From UBA2266 sp964406945 (GTDB taxonomy: Bacteria; Planctomycetota; Phycisphaerae; Sedimentisphaerales; Anaerobacaceae), in the NCBI GenBank assembly GCA_964406945.1, contig CAYOTO010000018.1:1-64000 (forward strand): 64,000 nt of DNA, written 5' to 3'. A program made the translations under genes and the position numbers. Under the pieces are notes generated by a model. The model searched no databases. It was not told where the DNA came from and saw only the letters and a list, made by a program, of their open reading frames with translations. Positions 16,519 to 26,150 of the stretch are shown one piece after another. Each line of letters begins with the position of its first letter. Position 1 is the stretch's first letter.

Positions 16519-17838
16519 TCATTCCTGCACTGCCCCACTGACCTGATTCGTAAGCTCCGTCAGAAGAGCATCCATTCGCGAATCTTTCGTACGCGCCTGC
16601 TCGATTTTATTGCATGCGTGCATAACCGTCGTATGATCCCTGCCTCCGAAATGCCCGCCGATCTCTTCGAGGCTGTGTCGGGTAAGATTCCTGGCCAGAT
16701 ACATGCAAATCTGCCGAGGCTCCGTTATGCTCTGACTCCGCTTCTTGCTCTGCAGATCCGCCAGCCGAACGTCGAAATGCTCGGTCACCGCCTCGATTAT
16801 GTCCGTTATGCTGATATGGCGCGCCGCCAGCCGAATCTGCCCTTCCAGGGCCTTCTGAGCGACCTCCAGGCTTATTTCTTTACCCGTCGCAACCGCAAGA
16901 GCGTGAATCGTTGTAAGGGCCCCCTCCAGTTCCCGAATATTCGCCTGCACTTTCCGCCCGATATACTCCGCGATATCGTCGGATATCTCCAGCCCCCTCA
17001 GGTAGGCCTTCTTCTGTACTATCGCCACCCGGGTCTCGTAGCTCGGCGGGTCGATCCTGGCGACCAGACCCCAGTTGAATCTGCTGATGAGTCGGGCCTC
17101 CAGCGACGGTATCTCCGTGGGAGGACTGTCGCCGCTCATGATTATCTGCTTGCCGTTGTTGTACAGCGCGTTGAACGTGTGGAAGAATTCCTCCTGGCTC
17201 TGCTCGCGCGTCCGCAGAAACTGAATATCGTCGATAACCAGCATGTCCGCCGTGCGCAGCCGCGACTGAAAACCCGCCAGATCCCCCTGCTCAATCGCCC
17301 TTATGAATCTGTTCACGAACTCTTCGCAGCTTAGAAACTGGATCACCGCCGAGCCCATCGCCTGCTTTGTTTCGAAACAGACCGCGTGCAGCAGGTGCGT
17401 CTTGCCCAGCCCTGAAGGCCCGTAAATGAACAGCGGATTGTAAGTATCGCCCGGGGACTGGCTGACCGCCACACAGCTTGCGTGTGCAAGTCGATTACTC
17501 GGCCCGACCACGAAACTCTCGAATGTATAATCCGGATGCAGTTTCGGTCCGGCCGCTACCTGCTCGCAGCTTGCGCCCGTTTCGCCCATCCCGGCCACCT
17601 GAAAATCCACACTGACCAGATGCCCGGTTACCTGCTGCGCCGCACGGGTGAACGAAGACTTGCAGTTTTCCCTCAGATATCGAACGGTCGGTTCGTCAGG
17701 ACAGCCCACACCCAGCGAACCCCCGTCGAAGTGCAATACCGCCAGATCTTCGAACCACTTGCGGGCATTCGCCGGATCCAGCGACCGGGTTCTGTGCAGA
17801 ATATCCGCGAATATATTCTCAACTTCAAGTGATGCCAA
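16519..17838 (-). CDS. dnaA: Chromosomal replication initiator DnaA
   Basis: 439 residues from a TTG start with CAGGAG just upstream. Domain I is at about 1-85, a short linker follows, then the AAA+ domain III with Walker A (GPSGLGKTHLLHAV, near 140) and Walker B (MLVIDDIQFL, near 205). The C-terminal DNA-binding domain IV carries the DnaA signature (GGHFGGRDHTTVMHACNKI). Binds DnaA boxes and opens the origin in its ATP form. It is a single-gene unit with its own terminator and is divergent from ftsY. dnaN is not adjacent and no DnaA-box cluster is visible beside it, so the origin is probably elsewhere. Confidence 0.98.
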   Translation of the reverse strand: MASLEVENIFADILHRTRSLDPANARKWFEDLAVLHFDGGSLGVGCPDEPTVRYLRENCKSSFTRAAQQVTGHLVSVDFQVAGMGETGASCEQVAAGPKLHPDYTFESFVVGPSNRLAHASCVAVSQSPGDTYNPLFIYGPSGLGKTHLLHAVCFETKQAMGSAVIQFLSCEEFVNRFIRAIEQGDLAGFQSRLRTADMLVIDDIQFLRTREQSQEEFFHTFNALYNNGKQIIMSGDSPPTEIPSLEARLISRFNWGLVARIDPPSYETRVAIVQKKAYLRGLEISDDIAEYIGRKVQANIRELEGALTTIHALAVATGKEISLEVAQKALEGQIRLAARHISITDIIEAVTEHFDVRLADLQSKKRSQSITEPRQICMYLARNLTRHSLEEIGGHFGGRDHTTVMHACNKIEQARTKDSRMDALLTELTNQVSGAVQE

Positions 17839-18012
17839 GTTGAACTCCTGTTACTCTCACTCGCCGCGACGCCGGACAGACGAGAACGCCTTTTGCCGCT
17901 CCTCACCGGTTTTCATGATTGCGAAACTTTAACTGCGGCCGCCCATCTTGTCAAACCAAAACCTTAGCCCTGAACCGAATCGGCTCGGGTACCCTTTTTT
18001 CGTCGCCGACAC

Positions 18013-18040
18013 TTGCATTCTGCCGATATATCGATACCAT
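18013..18040 (+). promoter_or_regulatory. Possible ftsY promoter with palindromic spacer
   Basis: TTGCAT and TACCAT separated by 16 bases, 45 bases before ftsY. The spacer holds the perfect palindrome CGATATATCG (18024-18033). The match to consensus is weak; the palindrome could bind a dimeric regulator. Confidence 0.3.
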
Positions 18041-18085
18041 CGGGGCTGATTTTAAGCGTTCACCCGCATTTAAGAGGACTATCGA

Positions 18086-19009
18086 ATGGGCATATTCTCT
18101 AAAACCGCCGATTTCTTCAAATCCGGCCTGGGCAAGACCAGGGGCAAAATCAGTTCATCTCTCGCTTCGGTCCTCAGCATCGGCCGCAACATCGACGACG
18201 AACTGCTCGACGAACTTGAAGAAACGCTCATCAGCGACGACATCGGCGTAGAAACAACCGACAAGCTCATTACCGAGCTTCGATCCGCCTACCGCGCACG
18301 CAAGATATCCAAAACCGATGAAATAATGCCGTTCCTCATGGAGCACCTCAAGGACTACTGGCCCGACCGCGACCGCGCACTCAATACCGCCGAATCCGGC
18401 CCGACAGTTGTACTGGTAGCCGGCGTTAACGGTACAGGCAAGACGACCAGCATAGCCAAGCTCGCCTACATCCTCAGCCGGAACAAAAAGGACGTAATCG
18501 TCGCCGCCTGCGATACATTCCGCGCCGCGGCCGTCGAGCAGCTCGGAATCTGGGCCGACCGCCTCGGAGTGCAGATCGTAAGACATAACACCGGGTCCGA
18601 TCCCGCCGCAGTCGCTTTTGATGCCTGCCAGGCGGCCACTTCGAGAAATGCCGACTACCTCATTCTCGATACCGCCGGCAGACTCCACACCAAGAAAGAC
18701 CTGATGAAGCAGCTTGTCAAAATCCGGGATGTCGTGAAAAGGCAGATACCCGAAGCCCCGCACGAAGTCCTGCTCGTACTCGACGCAACAACCGGTCAGA
18801 ATGCGATCTCGCAGGCCCAGCTATTCACCGAAGCAATCAACGTAACCGGCATCGTACTCGCCAAACTCGACGGAACAGCCCGGGGCGGCATTGTTATAGC
18901 CATAAAAGATCAGCTCGACATACCGGTGAAATTCGTGGGCTTGGGCGAAAAGCCCGAGGATATCGCCGAATTCGACCCCGAAAAATTCGTCGAAGCGCTG
19001 TTTGGCTGA
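18086..19009 (+). CDS. ftsY: Signal recognition particle receptor FtsY
   Basis: 307 residues: an N domain (about 1-95) and a GTPase G domain, without the long acidic A domain of E. coli FtsY, as in many bacteria. GTPase motifs: GVNGTGKTTSIAKLA (P-loop), DTFRAAAVEQL, ILDTAGRLHTK, and TKLDGT seen here as AKLDGTARGG. Docks SRP-bound ribosomes at the membrane together with Ffh. An AAGAGG site precedes the ATG. It lies divergent to dnaA. Confidence 0.97.
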   Translation: MGIFSKTADFFKSGLGKTRGKISSSLASVLSIGRNIDDELLDELEETLISDDIGVETTDKLITELRSAYRARKISKTDEIMPFLMEHLKDYWPDRDRALNTAESGPTVVLVAGVNGTGKTTSIAKLAYILSRNKKDVIVAACDTFRAAAVEQLGIWADRLGVQIVRHNTGSDPAAVAFDACQAATSRNADYLILDTAGRLHTKKDLMKQLVKIRDVVKRQIPEAPHEVLLVLDATTGQNAISQAQLFTEAINVTGIVLAKLDGTARGGIVIAIKDQLDIPVKFVGLGEKPEDIAEFDPEKFVEALFG

Positions 19010-19052
19010 CCTCGTTGTTTTATCCGGCAAATCTATCTCAGGGAGGATGAAA

Positions 19053-20027
19053 ATGAATTCCAGACGCAACCGAATACTCACCCCGGTATTCACACTGGCT
19101 GTGCTGTTGATTCCGGCCTCGGCGTTCTGCGCCTCGCTCGATCCGAAACCTGTTCCCCCGCTTCAGGTCGTTCCCCAGCCCTACCAGCAGGCATCCTTCC
19201 AGCGAAAAGGCGTCGAAATCGCCCGCTACCACTTCGGCCCCGACCTCGACCGCCCCTTCGTCTTCCCGGTCATCGGCCCTTCGGGCCGCTCGCTCACCAG
19301 AATGGGCCACCCGCACGACCCCGAGTCCCACAGCCACCACAATTCCGTCTGGATAACGCACAATGATGTCGACGGAGTAGTCTTCTGGTCCGACCGGGGC
19401 AAGGGCAAGATTCGCCACAAGAGAATCGTACGCTATGAGGACGGCGGCCGCATATCGGCCATCACCTCCGAAAATGACTGGGTGAACACCGAAAACAACA
19501 GAGTCCTGCTCCAGGAAACGAGAAAAACAGCGATCGCCCTGCTCGAAGGCGACGAATACCTGCTCGTAATCGATATGGAATTCACGGCTGCGGATAAGGC
19601 GATCACTCTGGGCAAAACCCCCTTCGGCATGATCGGCGTCAGAATGGCAAAGACTATAGGTGTTCACGACGGCGCCGGAACCATTCGCAACTCCGAAGGC
19701 GGCATCGACGAGAAGGAGGTCTTCTGGAAAAGAGCCCGCTGGGTCGATTACTCCGGCGCAATTACAAATGATGCCGTCGAAGGAATCACCCTGATAGACC
19801 ATCCGGACAACCCCAACCACCCAAGCTACTTCCACGTAAGAAACGACGGCTGGATGGGAGCGTCACTAACTTTCGAGGCACCACGTACAATCAAACCGGA
19901 AAACCCGCTCCATCTGAGCTACGGACTTTACGTCCATAAAGACCTCAAAACACCGGCAAAGATCGAACAGGCCTGCAGGAAATTCACCGCCCTGGATTTG
20001 CAGACAATAGAACCCGGCCGCAAATAA
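19053..20027 (+). CDS. Secreted DUF6807 (PmoA-like) family protein
   Basis: 324 residues. The start was chosen because GGGAGG lies 6 bases upstream and a signal peptide follows (NRILTPVFTLAVLLIPASAFC). The mature protein has the DUF6807 pattern: RPFVFPVIGPSG, the histidine-rich GHPHDPESHSHHNSVW, WVDYSG, and DHPDNPNHPSYFHVRNDGW. The family is common in Planctomycetota next to sugar oxidoreductases and was misnamed after a methane mono-oxygenase subunit; it has no methane role. The beta-sandwich fold and conserved histidines suggest a carbohydrate-related function. It follows ftsY by 43 bases and may be co-transcribed. Confidence 0.82.
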   Translation: MNSRRNRILTPVFTLAVLLIPASAFCASLDPKPVPPLQVVPQPYQQASFQRKGVEIARYHFGPDLDRPFVFPVIGPSGRSLTRMGHPHDPESHSHHNSVWITHNDVDGVVFWSDRGKGKIRHKRIVRYEDGGRISAITSENDWVNTENNRVLLQETRKTAIALLEGDEYLLVIDMEFTAADKAITLGKTPFGMIGVRMAKTIGVHDGAGTIRNSEGGIDEKEVFWKRARWVDYSGAITNDAVEGITLIDHPDNPNHPSYFHVRNDGWMGASLTFEAPRTIKPENPLHLSYGLYVHKDLKTPAKIEQACRKFTALDLQTIEPGRK

Positions 20028-20032
20028 GCTTT

Positions 20033-20056
20033 ACCCGGTCGGCGATTTCGCCGGGT
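20033..20056. terminator. Hairpin between convergent genes
   Basis: ACCCGG and CCGGGT arms enclose the smaller inverted repeat CGGCG-ATTT-CGCCG. It sits just after the DUF6807 gene and touches the stop of the opposing methyltransferase gene. There is no long T-run; the position between converging genes supports a shared terminator. Confidence 0.45.
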
Positions 20057-20958
20057 CAGGCCTTTGTTGCTGCAAGGTCCGCCTTTGCATCGCTTTGGTC
20101 CTGAGACCCCGCTTCTTTGTCCTGCATCTTGTATATGAGCAGCAGATAGTTTTTCTCGGCCCGGAATGCCTCTCCGCTGCGCCCCGCCTCGAAATACTTG
20201 CGTTGCAGCTTGGCCAGCTTCTTGCGCCATTTCCACGCAGCGAACTTCACCAGCCACGGATTCCTCTCCTGCATCAGCCGTATTCCGGCATCGACCGAGG
20301 GCTGGACTACGTTGGTCAGAACGTCGCCCAGCAGATCCATATTCGGAGCGGTCTGTTTCGTAATATCGAGCTTAGTCGTACAATCGAACGGGGCATTCTC
20401 CATGACCTGCTCGAAACGAACCATCTTATGGCCCCCGCTCATCGTGTACTTACCTTCGATGGGTTTGCGAAAATAATCGCAGATGAACATGTATCCGCCG
20501 GTGTTCAGCAGTCTATGCGCGTTTACCACCGCCTGCTGTATGTCGATATACTGAAAGCTCTCGCAGAACATCACCATATCGTAGCGCCTGTCGGTCTCGA
20601 TGCCTTCGAACTTGCATTGGAAAATCTTACTTCGGTCGCCCAGCAGCTCTTCGGCACGCTCTTTCAGATACGGACACGGCGAAACACAATCGACCTTGTA
20701 GCCGTGCTTGAGCAGCTCATCGGCAATGTGGCCGGTGCCGCAGCCAACGTCCAGAATCGACTCAACGCCCTCGGGAATGTTCTCGATGATGAAGTTTGCA
20801 TACGCCGCCTGAGCATGCCGCAGATTCGTAATATCAACTTCCAGATCGCCGTCCCAGTAGCCGTAATGCAAATGATCAAGCTTCAGGAAGTACTGGCCCA
20901 GAATGGAGCCCACTTCGAGCCCCAGATGGCGAGACAGGTCGCTCTTTTTCTTCTTCAA
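20056..20958 (-). CDS. Class I SAM-dependent methyltransferase
   Basis: 300 residues. SAM-binding motif I is VESILDVGCGTGHIADELL near residue 65, with motif II at KVDCVSPCPYLKERAEELLG and motif IV/post at YDMVMFCESFQYI, followed by LNTGGYMFICDYF. The preceding LDHLHYGYWDGD is a pattern seen in small-molecule and lipid methyltransferases. The C-terminal third (KFAAWKWRKKLAKLQRKYFEAG) is basic. The acceptor cannot be told. It stands alone between convergent DUF6807 and the upstream phosphofructokinase, 85 bases from the latter. Confidence 0.85.
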   Translation of the reverse strand: MKKKKSDLSRHLGLEVGSILGQYFLKLDHLHYGYWDGDLEVDITNLRHAQAAYANFIIENIPEGVESILDVGCGTGHIADELLKHGYKVDCVSPCPYLKERAEELLGDRSKIFQCKFEGIETDRRYDMVMFCESFQYIDIQQAVVNAHRLLNTGGYMFICDYFRKPIEGKYTMSGGHKMVRFEQVMENAPFDCTTKLDITKQTAPNMDLLGDVLTNVVQPSVDAGIRLMQERNPWLVKFAAWKWRKKLAKLQRKYFEAGRSGEAFRAEKNYLLLIYKMQDKEAGSQDQSDAKADLAATKA

Positions 20959-21043
20959 TTTCTCAATCCTTTTCTGTACAACTTGTCACTCATTAGCCTC
21001 CGTTGCGTCTCGAGCAACCTGCCTGTCTGATCCGACTCTGGAA

Positions 21044-22252
21044 TTAAATCCGCGGATTATTGCCAAGGTACTCGGTCCTGGGAAGTTGCCCCACCAGCGG
21101 CATAGCATATTTGATAAAGGCGTCCGTAACGCCGTTGCCCTCTGCGTTGATGAACTCGCCCGGCATCTCCTTGGTGTGCTCTGCAACATCGCACAACTCG
21201 GTCCTGAACAACTCGACGGCGTAATCGTCTCCGTCGCCCGTCCGCTTCATCGCAACCGAGCCGTTGTCTTCGGTCATTGCGAGCTTGACCGCTTCGCGAC
21301 CGCACCGACGGGCTTCGTCGGCGTCGACGGGCGACTGCATGCCCGGAAAACTCCTCTGAAGATATCCGAACGTATCTGCCCGAACACGACCGATGTCCAG
21401 CTTCGCCTTCAGTTGGGCTGCCAGATAGTCCGCAAGAGCGCCCGTACCGGAAAGCTGAATATTGCCATGGGCGTCGACTTCGCTGGTTTTCACAATCTTC
21501 TTCGCCCAGGTCTCGCCGTCGGCGTCCGTTATGCCCTCGCTGACCGCCACCACACATCGACCCAGCTTCGAATAAACCTTATCGACATCGGCAACAAACT
21601 TGTCCATCGGAATCGGACTCTCCGGCATGTAAATCAGATGCGGACCATCGTCGTCTCTCTGCCTGCCCAGCGCCGATGCCGCGGTCAGAAATCCGGCGTG
21701 CCTGCCCATGATAACGTCAATCTTGACGCCCGGCAGAGCACGGTTGTCCAGATCGTCGCCCTGTAATGCACAGGCCACGAATTTGGCCGCGGTGCCGTAA
21801 CCGGGGCAATGGTCGGTCACACGCAGGTCATTGTCGACCGTCTTGGGAATATGGAACGCCCTGATGTCGTAATCGGCCTTGTCGGCCATCATATTCATGA
21901 TATGCGCCGTATTGGCCGAATCGTTACCGCCGATATAGAAGAAAAAGCGAATACCACGCTTCTTGAAGACCTCGATAATCCTGGAGCAGTACTCTTCATC
22001 GGGTTTGTCGCGGCTGGTTCCGATAGCCGAAGAAGGCGAGCCGGCCACCAGTTCCAGCGTCTCGGCCGAGAGACTCGAAAGATCCACCAAATCATCCTTG
22101 ACCATGCCGGCCACCGCATGAACCGCACCGTAGAGCTTCTCGATCTCCGGATGCTTGGCCGCCTCTTCGATAACACCAACCAGAGAGGCATTGATAACCG
22201 CCGTCGGACCGCCCGACTGACCAACAACTGCGTTCCCTTTGAATCCTGCCAT
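21044..22252 (-). CDS. pfp: 6-phosphofructokinase, pyrophosphate-dependent type
   Basis: 402 residues. Phosphorylates fructose 6-phosphate in glycolysis; in this subgroup the donor is usually pyrophosphate and the reaction is reversible. Motifs: VGQSGGPTAVINASLVG at the N-terminus, FYIGGNDSANTAH (the aspartate in GGND replaces the glycine of ATP-type enzymes), IPKTVDNDL rather than the PGTIDND of ATP enzymes, and IMGRHAGFLTAASALG. The donor preference follows from these family rules and is not proven by sequence. Confidence 0.9.
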   Translation of the reverse strand: MAGFKGNAVVGQSGGPTAVINASLVGVIEEAAKHPEIEKLYGAVHAVAGMVKDDLVDLSSLSAETLELVAGSPSSAIGTSRDKPDEEYCSRIIEVFKKRGIRFFFYIGGNDSANTAHIMNMMADKADYDIRAFHIPKTVDNDLRVTDHCPGYGTAAKFVACALQGDDLDNRALPGVKIDVIMGRHAGFLTAASALGRQRDDDGPHLIYMPESPIPMDKFVADVDKVYSKLGRCVVAVSEGITDADGETWAKKIVKTSEVDAHGNIQLSGTGALADYLAAQLKAKLDIGRVRADTFGYLQRSFPGMQSPVDADEARRCGREAVKLAMTEDNGSVAMKRTGDGDDYAVELFRTELCDVAEHTKEMPGEFINAEGNGVTDAFIKYAMPLVGQLPRTEYLGNNPRI

Positions 22253-22433
22253 CTGTAAACGTACTCCTACCTTTAGGACACCGTTAGTTTAATATCTACA
22301 CACAAATTCAGCATTATACATACAAAAGCCTTCCTCACAACCCTCAATCCCAAATTAACCCCAACAACACCGAAAACGCCCTGGTTTTGTACCCGTTTGT
22401 TGCGGCCCCGCATCCTGGAAGTTGCCTGTTTTC

Positions 22434-25400
22434 TCAGTCTACGGCAATCGCAAGTCCGGGTTTGAGAAAATACACGTACCGCCTGCACCTGTTCGCTCCG
22501 AGAATCGAACAGGCCGCCGTTCCGTAATGCTTCAACTGCTCTCGATAGCTATTCGCCCGCTCGGCCGCCCCCTCTGCGTTCACATCGTCTGTTTTGAAGT
22601 CAACCACGATCAGCCCCTCATCCGTGCGGATCAGCAGGTCAATCATTCCCTGGACAACGACCTTGTCCTCCGGCCCGGAGCCGCCCACGGGCAAGCCGTA
22701 TGTGAACTCCCATTCTCGAAGTACATCGCATGCGTCGGCCTCGACTGCCATCTTACCCAATTCGCTGTCGAAAAACGCCGTTACTGCATCTACATCGACC
22801 TTTGTGGCGATTCGCTCGGCAATGTCTCCCCTCGCAATCAGATTCTCCAGCGTGAGCCTAACCTCATCAGCCGTAACCGCCTGTGAAAGCTCCACTTCGG
22901 CCAGCACCGCATGCGCAGCCGTTCCCACAAGCATACTCTCGCCCCTGCCCGAAGCCGATTCCTCCCCCGAAACCACCTCCGGCAACCGCCGCAGCGCACC
23001 GGAAAAATCACCCCGTGCATACTCATCGCCCGCATGGGTCAACTCAGTTACCGACTGCTTGGCCGGCTGGTGTGGCGCATCGCCATAGTCATAATCACAC
23101 CTCAGCTTCTGCTTAACCTGCGACAGCACCTCACAAATGCGTTCTGGCGATTCCTCAGTCCTGTCCGGCCCGGCCTGATCGCTCGAACCCTCTCGAAGCC
23201 CCGTAACGTATCCGCTCAGGGCATCGATTTCTTCCCCGCCATATACTGCCAGATCGAAGAGCCTGTCATCGTCTGCGCGGCCGCTCAACCCCGTTTCGAA
23301 CGCCTCGTGCAGCCGGTGCTGCCGTGAAAGCCCGTACAGAACCCACTCGATACCCGTCCTGCACGATTTCAGTTGCCAGTGCGGTATACGCTGACCCGGG
23401 AACAGTATTCCATTACACAGGACCCGCCGCACCTTATCCCCTTTGGCCGACGCCGCCAGAATCAGTCTGTCCCTGGCCCGCGTCAGCGCCACGTACAGTA
23501 TCCTCATTTCCTCGGCCAGGGCCTTCGACCGCTTTTCTTCGGCGATCACCTGATGCGCCAGCGTCGGCATCTTCGCATTCGACTCGTCGTCGATAATCTT
23601 CAACCCCACCGTATTTTCCGCGTCCGCCACGCATTCGGCCGTCGAATCCCGGTTATTGAACTGCGCGTCCAACTCGGCCACGAAGACCACCGGAAACTCC
23701 AGTCCCTTGCTCTTATGCACGCTCATGATCCGCACCGCATTTCCGGCCGCCGCCTCCGGCTCGGCAGAGGACCAGTCGCGCCCGCCGGCCTGCATCTTCT
23801 CTACGAATTCCACGAATCGCGACAGCGAAGCCACGCCTGTGGTCCCCGCGAACCCTTCGAACTGAATAGCCCTGTCGTGCAGTTTCAGCAGGTTGGCCCG
23901 CCTCGCCTGTCCGTTCGGCATCGCCGCAACAAAAGCTATCAGATGCGTTTGTCGGTAGATGTGCCAGATCAAATCCGCCAGACTGCCGCGCCTGGCAAGA
24001 GTCCGCCACCTCTCCAACTGATCGAACGCAGCCGAAAGCTTACCTGCCAGAACGTCATCCTCCCCCGACTCTATGTACTTCTCAACGCACCCGTAAAAGC
24101 CGTCGCCGCCTTTTTGTGCATCCCCTACCTGCATCTTCCGCGCTTGCAGCTTAATTCTCGCGAATTCCGTATCCTCGATTTTAAAGAACGGACCCCTCAG
24201 CACCGCCGCCAGTTCTATATCCCGCCTGGGATTATCCAGCACCTTCAGCAGGCTCAGCATATCCCTGATCTCGGTCTCCTCGAAATACCCCGCCGCCGCC
24301 TCGCACGAAACCGGAACCCCCGCCAGCCGCAGCACCTCGACGTAATCATTCGCCTTAACCGCAAGCGACCGCATCAGGACCACAATATCCCGGTACTCCA
24401 CATCGCGCAGCCGCCCCGGTTCCTTGTCGAAAACCTGAAATTCGGCTTTTCCGGTCTCGGCTCCGACCATTTTGCGGATTCGTCTCGCGATTACCGCCGC
24501 CTGCCGCTGCCTGGCCGTAATCACATCCAGTTCGACGGGCACATCCTCGTCCTTACCGTCATCTTCGTCGGGCTGCTCGTCGATCAGGTGCATCTCCACA
24601 ACCGGCTCGGAACCGCCGGACTGCTCCAGCCCCGCCCGCAGTCTGGCTGATTCGTCGTAGTCGATGCTGGAAAGCTGCCGCGTCATCGTCCGTGAAAACA
24701 CTTCGTTGACGAATTCCAGAATGCCCGCCGCCGAACGGAAGTTCATATTCAGATCGACCCGCAGGTTCTCCGCGGCCTCATCGACCCCGGCCCGCCCCAG
24801 ATCCTCTACAAAAATGCCCGGCTCGGCCCCGCGAAACGCATAGATACTCTGCTTCACGTCGCCGACGAAAAACACGTTGCCGCCCGAACTGAGCATCTGC
24901 AGGATCGCTTTCTGAACCGGATTGATGTCCTGATACTCGTCCACGAAAATACACTTGTACCGCTGTCGCAGCATCATTGCCGTCTCGGATGGCTGCAAAT
25001 CAACCCCACCCTCGGATTCGACGCTGAGCAGTTTCAGCGCATAGTGCTCCAGATCCGCAAAATCCAGGCAGTTCAACTTCCGCTTGGCCGCCGCATAAGA
25101 CAGGTGGAACCTGCGGACAAGCTCTACGAGCACCGTCGTCTGCACCGCGGCGGGCCCGGCCACGACATCGCCGTAATGCTCGTCCAGCAACGCCAGGTCG
25201 CTAAGCGATAAAAAAGCCCTCTTCGTCTCCTCCGACAGTGCTTTGATTACATCCTTCACCGCCCCCTGCACTCCATCCGGCGTAAGACCGAACCGGGCCG
25301 GCTTCTCGAACCGGCGCAAAGCCCGTGCAAATCCTTCCCAGTCGCCGCATTCCAGGGTCTTCAAAAAGCCTGATACAGGCTCGATAAACGGCTCTTGCCA

Positions 25401-26150
25401 TAGCCTAAGCCATTTGCCCCCGCCGCCGTATTCGCTGTAAAGACTCACCGCATGGCCGATTCGAGCAAGAATCTCGTGCAGCGTACTGCGCAGAATGCGT
25501 TTTTGTCTTTGAGCCGGCTCCGTGTCCATCCGCGCTCCGGCCGCGGCGAACGCAAGTGCCTTATCATACCACCGCCGACGCGAAACGACCCCGTCCAGAA
25601 AATCGTTCAACTCAATCACGCTGCTTACAAAACCGTCGCCGCTCGCAAGATTGCGCCTGCTGAGTAACTGAACCAGCCCCGGCCGCAGTTCTTCCTGTCG
25701 CCAGGCCCACTCAATCGTATCCTCCAGCACCTCGCTCTTGAGCAGCCCCGCCTCGTCGCCGTCCATCACCGAGAACGCCGGATCCAGTCCCAGCCTGTAA
25801 AAACGTTCGGTAATCAGCCGCTTGCAGAACGCGTGAATCGTGCTTATATCCGCACCCTGCAGCAGGACGAGCTGCCGCCGCAGATTACCGTCCTCCCGTT
25901 TCTTCAACTGCTGGCGTATCGCCTCGGCGATTCGCCTTTTCATCTGCTCGGCCGCCATGTCGGTGAACGTAACTACCAGCATGTTCAGAACGTCCCCCTC
26001 GAACCTGCCCGAACGCATAATATCCACGCATCGCTCCGACAGAACCGCCGTCTTACCCGTCCCCGCGGACGCCGTGACCAGGACGTCGCGTCCCCACGCC
26101 GCAATCGCCTGTTTCTGCTGATCCGTCCATTTCACCGAGTCAGACGCCAT
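22434..26150 (-). CDS. addA: ATP-dependent helicase/nuclease AddA
   Basis: 1238 residues. A UvrD-type SF1 helicase: motif I TASAGTGKTAVL (about 26-38), motif II IFVDEYQDINPVQ (near 400), motif III GDVKQSIYAFRGA, and motif VI VALTRARDRLIL. The C-terminal 200 residues form a PD-(D/E)XK nuclease with GTAAHAVLAEVE and the catalytic GMIDLLIR...LIVVDFKTD. Together with AddB it resects double-strand breaks for RecA loading. The start has GGAGGATTCCG before ATG and overlaps the end of addB by 11 bases, as usual for this pair. Confidence 0.96.
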   Translation of the reverse strand: MASDSVKWTDQQKQAIAAWGRDVLVTASAGTGKTAVLSERCVDIMRSGRFEGDVLNMLVVTFTDMAAEQMKRRIAEAIRQQLKKREDGNLRRQLVLLQGADISTIHAFCKRLITERFYRLGLDPAFSVMDGDEAGLLKSEVLEDTIEWAWRQEELRPGLVQLLSRRNLASGDGFVSSVIELNDFLDGVVSRRRWYDKALAFAAAGARMDTEPAQRQKRILRSTLHEILARIGHAVSLYSEYGGGGKWLRLWQEPFIEPVSGFLKTLECGDWEGFARALRRFEKPARFGLTPDGVQGAVKDVIKALSEETKRAFLSLSDLALLDEHYGDVVAGPAAVQTTVLVELVRRFHLSYAAAKRKLNCLDFADLEHYALKLLSVESEGGVDLQPSETAMMLRQRYKCIFVDEYQDINPVQKAILQMLSSGGNVFFVGDVKQSIYAFRGAEPGIFVEDLGRAGVDEAAENLRVDLNMNFRSAAGILEFVNEVFSRTMTRQLSSIDYDESARLRAGLEQSGGSEPVVEMHLIDEQPDEDDGKDEDVPVELDVITARQRQAAVIARRIRKMVGAETGKAEFQVFDKEPGRLRDVEYRDIVVLMRSLAVKANDYVEVLRLAGVPVSCEAAAGYFEETEIRDMLSLLKVLDNPRRDIELAAVLRGPFFKIEDTEFARIKLQARKMQVGDAQKGGDGFYGCVEKYIESGEDDVLAGKLSAAFDQLERWRTLARRGSLADLIWHIYRQTHLIAFVAAMPNGQARRANLLKLHDRAIQFEGFAGTTGVASLSRFVEFVEKMQAGGRDWSSAEPEAAAGNAVRIMSVHKSKGLEFPVVFVAELDAQFNNRDSTAECVADAENTVGLKIIDDESNAKMPTLAHQVIAEEKRSKALAEEMRILYVALTRARDRLILAASAKGDKVRRVLCNGILFPGQRIPHWQLKSCRTGIEWVLYGLSRQHRLHEAFETGLSGRADDDRLFDLAVYGGEEIDALSGYVTGLREGSSDQAGPDRTEESPERICEVLSQVKQKLRCDYDYGDAPHQPAKQSVTELTHAGDEYARGDFSGALRRLPEVVSGEESASGRGESMLVGTAAHAVLAEVELSQAVTADEVRLTLENLIARGDIAERIATKVDVDAVTAFFDSELGKMAVEADACDVLREWEFTYGLPVGGSGPEDKVVVQGMIDLLIRTDEGLIVVDFKTDDVNAEGAAERANSYREQLKHYGTAACSILGANRCRRYVYFLKPGLAIAVD

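Noticed and set aside
16381..18085. Replication origin beside dnaA
   Set aside because: No cluster of TTATCCACA-like boxes or AT-rich unwinding region on either side of dnaA; only scattered single near-matches elsewhere in the window.
19053..20027. Methane mono-oxygenase subunit suggested by the PmoA-like family name
   Set aside because: The protein is a secreted DUF6807 beta-sandwich type, with none of the membrane helices of true PmoA.
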